Source: Psococerastis gibbosa (taxonomy: Eukaryota; Arthropoda; Insecta; Psocodea; Psocidae). Taken from it: a stretch of 64,000 nt of DNA. The notes below the pieces were generated by a model that saw only the letters and a list, made by a program, of their open reading frames with translations, searched no databases and was not told where the DNA came from. The stretch is from the NCBI GenBank assembly GCA_963971405.1, contig OZ020485.1, positions 48,915,469 to 48,979,468 on the forward strand. Direction: 5' to 3'. The first letter of the stretch is position 1, and each line of letters starts with the position of its first letter. This document shows positions 48,201 to 57,200 of the stretch, one piece after another. Both the position numbers and the translations under genes were made by a program.

Positions 48201-51200
48201 TCTAAACATTTAATCAAATATTAGCACGTAATCATAGGCGCAAGCTACTTAATATTGGTCCTAGAATTAACGATTTTCCTATCACAGCCATAGGGGTCAA
48301 CGGAAAATCATAAAATAATCTAGTGGTCCACGGACAAAATAGTTTGGGAACCCCTGTTCTGGACAACTATTAAAGTGTTGCCCATTGAGGCATAATTAAA
48401 AACACTATCAAGACCAGAGTTACGTGATAAAGTAGTAGCATCTGGGATGATTGGCCGTGGTCAATATGAAGGCGGACTTCCAAACGTTTCGGCAATAGCT
48501 GCGGTCAGCATCTTCAGTGGCACTGCATGGAGTAGATTCTAAGATTCAGCAGTTGCTGCTGGGCCTCCGAGATTCAATCTTAGAAGTCTACGCAGTGCAC
48601 TGTAGATGTTGAGCGCAGGGGTATACGAAACGTTTCAAAGTACGCTTTCAGATTGACTGGGGCGCGGATCGCCCGCGGATTCTACTGCTTCATTAGCCCA
48701 TTAAGGGTTGTAAAACTAGGAGGAGAAGAAGAATCCGGCTTTGGACCCATTAAATTATCCAATGCAGGAGGTAGGCATCCCCCAATTTCGCTCTGATCTT
48801 GGTCAATAGTGATGAATCCTAAAAAGTGGAAGGGCAGAAAAGAGTGGAGGAGGGCTACATGTTGCACCTGGGCGACTAAAGCTTATTGCTGATAATTATG
48901 ATGGCCCATCCTAGTGTCCATCCTAACACTAGCTATCTACTCACCTCTCGGCAATCCGTTAGATGGCGCTACCATAGCAGTGCTGATGCATGTTAAAGAA
49001 CTAATATAGCTGGACATAAAACGTATGAATTTGTTGAGATAGTATGTATAAGCCACCTACTCACTTTTCTTGGCTGTCCGTTCATGCATGGCAAAGAACT
49101 ACAATAGCTGGACATTAAACATGTGAAATTTATGCATCAAATAGTAGGTGTAAGCCACCTACTCGCTTCTCGGCTATCGGCTCATGCATGTCAAACATCA
49201 ACATCATTTCTAAACTTCCATTTCAGATATTAGGCGTAAGAACGAGGGAACTGAAATTCCTAGCCCAGCGAAAATACCTTGACGCCCTTTGTGTCTACTT
49301 CTGGGCCTCGACGCCCATCCTAGTGTCTGTCCTAACACTAGCCACCTACTCACTTCTCGGCAACCCGCTAGATGCCGCCACGGTATTCACCACTGTTGCT
49401 CTGCTCAACATGCTCATTGGCCCGTTGAACGCGTTTCCATGGGTGCTGAATGGCCTGGTGGAAGCGTGGGTGTCCTTGAAGAGACTGCAGGGACTAATGG
49501 ACGCCCCTAATATGGAGTTAAGGGACTATTACCTACCTGGTAACGAAGCTTTGGCAATGGAAGAGTGTTTTACTGATTGGAACGTTGTGCAGGTGAGTTT
49601 TTTCTGGTGAAGATGAGGAAGAGTATTGGAAATACCCACGGACGATTTTCCCAGTCTCGATTTGTCGACGTCTTTTCCATTGTGGCCATGGAGCTTGCAG
49701 GAGATTTCTTGTAGATTTCTTGACGATATCGGAAGCTAGCGTGCAGCCGACTGCAAGAATATGCACGTTTTTTCCCTAGACACGCTAGATCATAGAAATC
49801 TTCTGAATCAGACTCAGTGGTTTTGCACTGACTATTCACGAAGATCTATCGGCTACATTGGAAAAGACTTCGAAAAATCGCGATCGTCCGTGTGTAGTAT
49901 GATGCAGCAATTAAGAGGATGTGGAACGGAGATAGGGCGCCAAACTCAGCCAAACCCCTACATTCTATGGTGCGATCTGTAATGTCCGATTTGTAAAGTT
50001 CAAAGGGGCTATGTTTTCTTTAACAACAAATATATTTTGATTTGATTTGAGTCTCGGACCTCGACCCCCTGATTCATAGAGAAGGCCTATTCCTGACCCG
50101 ATGAACTGCAAACAGTGCTGATAAATTACCTTTCTGGTTTCAGGACAACTATAGGGGAGGGTTCTCTGCACCTGGCGGACTGCAAAATGTCTCACTCTCG
50201 ATCGAAAGTGGGCAGTTGGTGGGAGTCATTGGGAATGTGGGTAGCGGCAAGTCGGCACTTCTGATGTCCCTACTGGGGGAAATGTACAAAACGTCCGGGT
50301 CTGTGTCTGTGGTCAACTGGGAAGGAGGTATGAGCCTACAGAGAAACATTTTGGTAATGCTTGTTATACTTATTATAATAAAATATTCCGCGTTTGCTCT
50401 CGATCGAGATTCGAGAGTTGGACGAAGTTATGGGTAATATTGGTATTAGCAAGTCAGCACTTCTCATCTCCCTGCTGGGAGAATTATACAAAACTATATG
50501 GTTTGTGGTCAACTTGGAATCCTTGGCCTCCTGCTACATCTTATCAATGGCTGGCCATAGGAGACGTGGCGGGTGGCCCCAGAAATTCAAAAATATATTT
50601 TTGGCGGGATCCTATATGAAACTCTACTGATCACCATCATGAATATACAGCCCCAGTGTGTAATTCCTGTGTGACTCCCTCCTGACTCTTCACTTCTGAG
50701 TATTCAACTTACTCTGGTACCAGTCCCACTCTTCTAAGATAGTCCCCAATCTGCTTTCTGATATATATTCCTTGGTCTTCCTCTTCTTTGTGTTCCCTCT
50801 ATTTCTTCCTCCAGCCATTTCCGCGCGTACCTACTGTTATTCATACAAATACGTGTATATGTAATTACAAAAATAATATATTTGTTTAGGATTTGGACTG
50901 GTGGCGCAAACGCCTTGGCTACAGCATGCTTCGCTAAGGGACAATGTTCTCTTCGGGAAGAGCTACATGGCTTCGCGGTACAAGACAGTTCTCGACGCAT
51001 GTGCCCTCTCGGAAGACATCGCAGCGATGCATGGCGGGGATATGGCGCAAGTTGGGGAGGGCGGAGTTACACTGAGTGGCGGCCAGAGGGCGCGGCTGGC
51101 GCTTGCTCGGGCCGTTTACCAGGTAGGGTTATTACTTGTAATGGACTACTTTGCTGTCGAAATAAAATAAAAATTATCTGGCAAAATGCCCTCCTCTGAT

Positions 51201-54200
51201 AGGGTTGTCAATTCCCATGTATGACGCCAATGATCAACTTATAGGGAGAGACATATCGAATCACTTTTTATTTAATTTCATTACTTACTTTGCGTGTCTG
51301 TGGAAACACGCATTTAAATGGGTTGTCCTTTATTAATTTACAACTTTGTTGATCTGAATTATAATTATAAACTTAAAAATTAATAGCTGTAGTTTTATTA
51401 GTTGTTAGTTTTATGTGTAGATTTTCAACTAAATAGTAAAGTTGCTGTAAATTCAAAAAATATTTATGGCGGGAAGGATGCTCTACCCAAGTAAACCAAC
51501 CAGAATTCAGAATTAACAATCAGAGGGAGGATTCTCCATAAGTTAATCATGGATCCTATAATTGGGAATTGACAAGTGACAACCCAATCACAGCAGGTAA
51601 TTAATTCTATAGGAAAGTACTTACTTATTTACGTTATCCATCGCCCACTCTTGGCGTTACCGCCATCTGGTGTTGCGCCTGCCAGTATAGTGATGATGTC
51701 TTTGTTAGGGCTCTGGATTGATTGACACGTTTTCTCTTTGCAGGACAAAGATGTATACCTGATAGACGATGTTCTGTCTGCACTGGACCCCCCTGTGGCT
51801 CGTCACGTTTATAGTAAAGTCATCTGTGGCCTGCTCAAGGAGAAAACTCGTGTCTTCTGCACCAACAACGTACAGTTTCTCACCAACGCTGATGTAGTCG
51901 TGCAAATGGAGGATGGTACTGCCGTTCAAACAGGTGAGCACATTAAGAAATTGTTTTCGTTTCTGTTTCAAGCATTTCGTTCATAAGCTAAGCGCTAGGG
52001 TACTTTCTTTTGTTGAACAAAAAATCAGAAGTTAAGAGAATATATCGAGTGTAGATGTTTGCCACCCCTGCATCATCGCAAAATCAGTCAGTTTTCAGTT
52101 TTTTATTTAATTTACTAAGTATTTTATTAGAATAAGGGCTAATTCTCATTTGCTCCTTATAACGTATTGTTTGTTTTTTGTACCCAATCGCCAACTGTTT
52201 TCGCTATAACAAATGCCGACGACTTTTTTTTTAAATTTAAATTATACAATACAGGTAAAGTATAAAATAAAATCGTCGACTTGCCCCGGAAACTCCCAGC
52301 GCGCCCCACAGCTTATATCGAGGTCAAAACAGTGATATACAGTGAGCTATAGCGGCCTTGTAATTTCATTTTTCATTAGTTCCTTTGAATTTATGCCATT
52401 TTTCTTACTCAAAACTCTTATTTTTCAATTTTTGACTATATTAAATAGAATATTAAAGCTTATTTTGGTCATTTTCAATTTCGAATTAATACACAGGCTT
52501 TGTTCACGTTTGTTCACGGTTATAGTGACCAGTTCGCGGTGGAGAGAGATGTCGCTTTAGTTTTCTCCGACCTCAATGCTCCTGGGCAGCCCTTAGTAGA
52601 GCTTTAATACCGGGCCAAAAACCCAACCCCCCTCAGTTATGTCTACAAGCAACAACATAATAAAATGCTTATTTCATTTTTCAGGCAAGCCATCGGAAGT
52701 TCTACCCAACTTTGACGCGCTCGCCTGTTGCGACACCGAGTCCATGACGTCTTACAAGGAATCCCGTGACGAGTCCGACCCCGTACGGCCCGAGGACGAA
52801 GAAATAAGCGAAACCGGCGCCGTGAAGGCTGCCATCTACCGGCGCTACGCCGCAGCTGTAGGCCCCGCCCTCACTTTCTCCATCCTCGTATCTCTCCTCC
52901 TCATGCAATCTTCCCGCAACATCTCCGACTACTGGCTCTCCATCTGGGTGTCGGCCGGCAACATTACCGAGGCCCCGTCCCATACACGCTTCTATCTCAC
53001 CGTTTACACCGTACTAGCCTTGTCAAACACGTTTTTCACGCTCTCACGCGCGTTTTTGTTCGCCTACGGTGGTGTAAACGCGGCCAGAGTAATCCATCAG
53101 AAACTTTTAAAACGCGTCGTGTATGCAAGATCCGAATACTTTGATATCTCACCGCTAGGGCGCATCTTGAATCGGTTCTCGAGTGATACATACACTGTGG
53201 ATGACTCGCTGCCGTTTATTACTAATATTCTGTTGGCGCAAGTGTTTGGTCTTACGGGTTCGCTGTGTATTACTATGTACGGTATGCCTTGGCTGTGTTT
53301 ACTGATTGCTCCATTGATTCCGATTTACCATTCGTTGCAACGGTCGTACCGGTTTTGTTCGCGAGACTTGAAAAGGCTGGCCAGTGTGACGCTAAGTCCG
53401 CTTTATGGTCACATCAATGAGACGCTGCAAGGACTGGTTACTATTCGTGCTTTTAGGTAAGTAGTTTCCAATAAGCTTACTGTCGCTTTTGGCGTCACAT
53501 AAACTTAAATGAAGACTCAGTCACCCGTGATGCATATCAAAAATAATAACAATGCAATGGCACATATTTAACGAATGGACATGGTCAATTTCAAGAATAT
53601 ATGTACCAAATAGTAATTGCTGCTTTTAGGGTTGGTCATGTGCCCTTAAAGCAGCAGCTATGAGCTAATAATATCTAGGTACTTTGCCTGCTTTATCCTG
53701 ATTGCGGTGATCCCGCAGTTCTGGCTGGTAAAGCTTTGATTGGTCAGCAAAACCTGCGAAACGAAACAAAAAGTCTAATCAACATACTTTAGTAACGAGT
53801 GGTAATGAGACAAGAAGGGGAAAATCCGTATGAGTGGAGAAGTCAAATTTTACATGAAATATAGATCATCATGATCTGACAGCAAAATACAGACTAAACG
53901 AAATAATTGGACTACCTCAATCTTTGCTCTGCTTTGAGTTCTATGGGTGGGGTGGGGCATTCGCTTCCCGCCTAAAATATTATTTTTTAATTTCTGGAGC
54001 CACTCGCCACGTTTTCTGTGGCCAGCCACTAAAAAAACGTAGCAGGTGGCCCGAGGATTTAAAAAAATATTTTTGGCGCGCTGGAATTTTCCATCTCTCC
54101 TATATATTGTAGAACTCTCGCACTACTGTGAAACAGTACTTATAGTAGTTTTATTTTTTTAGATCTCTTTCACATTTCCAACAACGCAACGAAGAGCATC

Positions 54201-57200
54201 TGGACAACTACCAGCGTGCGTTATACGCGAGCTATGCAGTGACGGGGTGGCTGAGCGTGCGGCTGCAGCTGATGGGCGTTGCCATAGTGACGGGCGTGGC
54301 ACTAGTGGCCGTATTGCAACATCAATTCGACGTCGTGGAACCAGCGCTGGTCGGGCTAACCGTCGCCTACGCGCTCACCATCAACAGTCTGCTGTCTGGT
54401 GTCATATCAGCGTTTGCAGAGACTGAGAGGGAGTTTGTGGCCTTGGAGCGAGTGTCGCAATACATCGATGAGTTCGAACCTGAGGTTTGTTCTTATCTTT
54501 ACATGTATTGGCAATTGTTGATAGCAATGGTATAATATTATTTAAGATAGGGTTAGTTGGGCTTACATTGACTGTTGCGTTAGTGGTCATTAGAGGCAGG
54601 GACTGTGGACAATTGATTAGAGAGCTTGCATTTCAAGCGGGAGAACGGTAGTTTTACTTTTACCGCTCCTTATCCTCTTGGAGGGTCGGCGGCATGACAG
54701 CAGCGTTTCCACACAGTCCTGTTCTGTGCGTCCTCGGTTGAGAGCCCCAATCTTCTAATATCTCCGACAATCTTTCTACTCAGTGTAACTTTCAGCCCCC
54801 CTGGTGGTCTTCGTCCTTGTATCTCTCGGCTAATTACTCGTTTGACTAGGTGGTTTTCATCTCTACCTAGTACCTCGCCAGCTCTTTTCCCTTAGTTTCT
54901 CTTGTACGTCACGGGTTTCCATCTCATGCCTTATATCTTGGTTTCTACGTTGGTCTCCCAGCGTTACACCACCGGATCTTCTTAGCATTCGCATTTCTGC
55001 TGCGTGAATATTACATTATTAAAATTATATTTTTTTAGGAAGAAACAGGCACGCACCCACCGTACGCGTGGCCCAGCCAAGGCGTCGTCGTCTTTCATGC
55101 GGTCTACATGAAGTACCGCGACCATTTGGCGCCTAGTCTAAACGGAATCAGTTTCGAGACGAGGCCGGCTGAGAAAATCGGCGTGGTTGGCAGGACTGGA
55201 GCGGGGAAGAGCAGTCTGATTGCGGCACTGCTTCGGTTGGTTAAACTGTCCGGTGGACATATACTCATAGACAACGTCAATGTTAATCAAGTGCTTCTCT
55301 CGGGACTCAGGTGAGATAATTGTATTATGAGAAAATCGGAAACAGTAAATCCTTTTCGATTAAAATCCAATATCACGAGAAATATTGATCGCAGAGCCAT
55401 AAATGAGATGTCATAAAGTTTGTTTTCCAACGCCTGCTTTCAGCATTTTTGCGCAACCCCGTCAGCCTGGCGGGGGGCGTGAGGCTATTTCTTAACTTGA
55501 GGCACCCTAAGGGCAGACGTCACCTCAGGGTGAAGGAGAGTTGACTGACAGGGTAGATCTCGTGATTATTGTGGGTACCACTTGGGGAATATAGAAAAGT
55601 CCCACGATGACCACGACTCGACACGCATAAAGACTGACTGCCAGTCTCAGCACGATATCATGTCCCGCCATGTTCCCCTGTCAACTACCAAGTTTGCTGC
55701 AGTTTGAACAGGCTCTGTTCTGGTAGATTCCTATTGGTATGGCTATTGGCTATGTAGCAGCGTTGAAAATGGCAAAAATAGAGGCATGTTCATGTTCATC
55801 ATTGTCATCATAAATAGTCATCTCCAGTTGCCCGGGTGTGATACGTGAGCCGAGCCTCCTCCCCTCCCTCCTGTTTCTCCATTTTTTTTTTATTATTCGG
55901 CAGTATTATTTTTATTATTCCAGTAACAGTCCCGCTTGTCCCCAGTCTGGTTCCTGTATCTTTCCCTTGGTCTTCCTCTTCTTCGTGTCCTCTCTCTTTC
56001 TTCTTCCAGCCATTTCTTTCCGCACCTTCTGTTGTCCATTCACTTTACGTGTCCGAACCATTGCAGTCTCCTTCTCGCTATCTTCTCCGCCAGTGGTCCT
56101 TCGACTCCGATCTCTCCCTCTCTTCTTGTCCCGTGCTGGGCTGTTCTGTTGAACTTCATTTCATCCAAAGCCAAGTAGGAATAGATATTAACCCCAAACT
56201 GAACACTGGGTGTGATAATATACCTTAGTAGTGATGTGAAATAAAAACCCAGTATTCATTTAAATTACAGGTCAAGAATAGCAGTGATTCCACAAGACCC
56301 GTACTTGTTTAAAGGCACTATTCGTGAAAACCTGGATCCGCTGTTAGAGTATTCTGACGTAGAGGTTTGGCGGGCTGTTGAAAAGTGTCACTGCAGAAGA
56401 CTGATTGAAGATTTGGGCGGCTTTGCTCATGCTGTCGAGGCCAGTGGCAGGAATTTTTCGTCAGGGCAGCGACAGCTTCTGTGTCTGGCGCGTGCTGTGC
56501 TAAAAAATGCCAAGGTAAATGGTTTAAGTCTCCTAGCGGTCCCACAGTCACTCAGTTGATAAGAGTGAATCCTTATTATACAATCTCCTATTACACACTC
56601 GAATATTGTTCCAATATTCGATCCAATAAATAAGGGTCCAAGACTTGGTGCAAAAACTACGAGGGAAGAGGCTCAGCGGGTGGGGAGACGTGCAGAGGAG
56701 AGAGGCATCAGCGCTTATACGCAGAGTGGGAGAGGCGATGGTACCTGGACGTCGAGCACGTGGGCGCCCAAAGCTCACCCTGGAGAGGAAAATTATAAGC
56801 GACCTGCAAGAAACCGGGTTCACATGGGAGGACGCGCAAGACAGAACCGTCTGGAAACGCCACAGCTCTGCCGCCGACCCTCCACGAAGAAATGGCGCGG
56901 AAAAAGAAAGAAAGAAGAAGAAAAATTCGAAAGTGTAATTACCTAACTTCAGATAGTATACTTCAACAGTAACATTAAAAATATTTCTTCGATCGAATAA
57001 AGTATTGGAGTGTGTGATCAGGGCCAATAATTAAGGAAAATTGCCAGCACAACAGATTGTTAAAATACATTCTGTAGAGTAAGGGGCTGTCTGTTAATCA
57101 CGTGAGGTTCGAAAGGGCATACAGGGTTACAAAGGGTGCCGGATCACCGGGGTTCCGCTGTATCGGGTAGGTCCGCTTCACTACTAGTATTTTCTGTTAA

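Noticed and set aside
49533..49839. Overlapping minus-strand frames of 77 and 89 codons in ABCC10 intron 4
   Set aside because: No motif, no splice signals and no recognised repeat. Chance open frames are the simpler explanation.
50394..50630. 78-codon frame containing a Walker A-like segment
   Set aside because: It is the decayed exon 5 copy, not an alternative exon: the acceptor is missing and the P-loop is damaged.
55838..56228. Three overlapping plus-strand frames of 80-127 codons
   Set aside because: They are Ser/Leu/Phe/Pro-rich translations of one pyrimidine-rich tract inside an ABCC10 intron. All three frames are open for compositional reasons and none has a motif.
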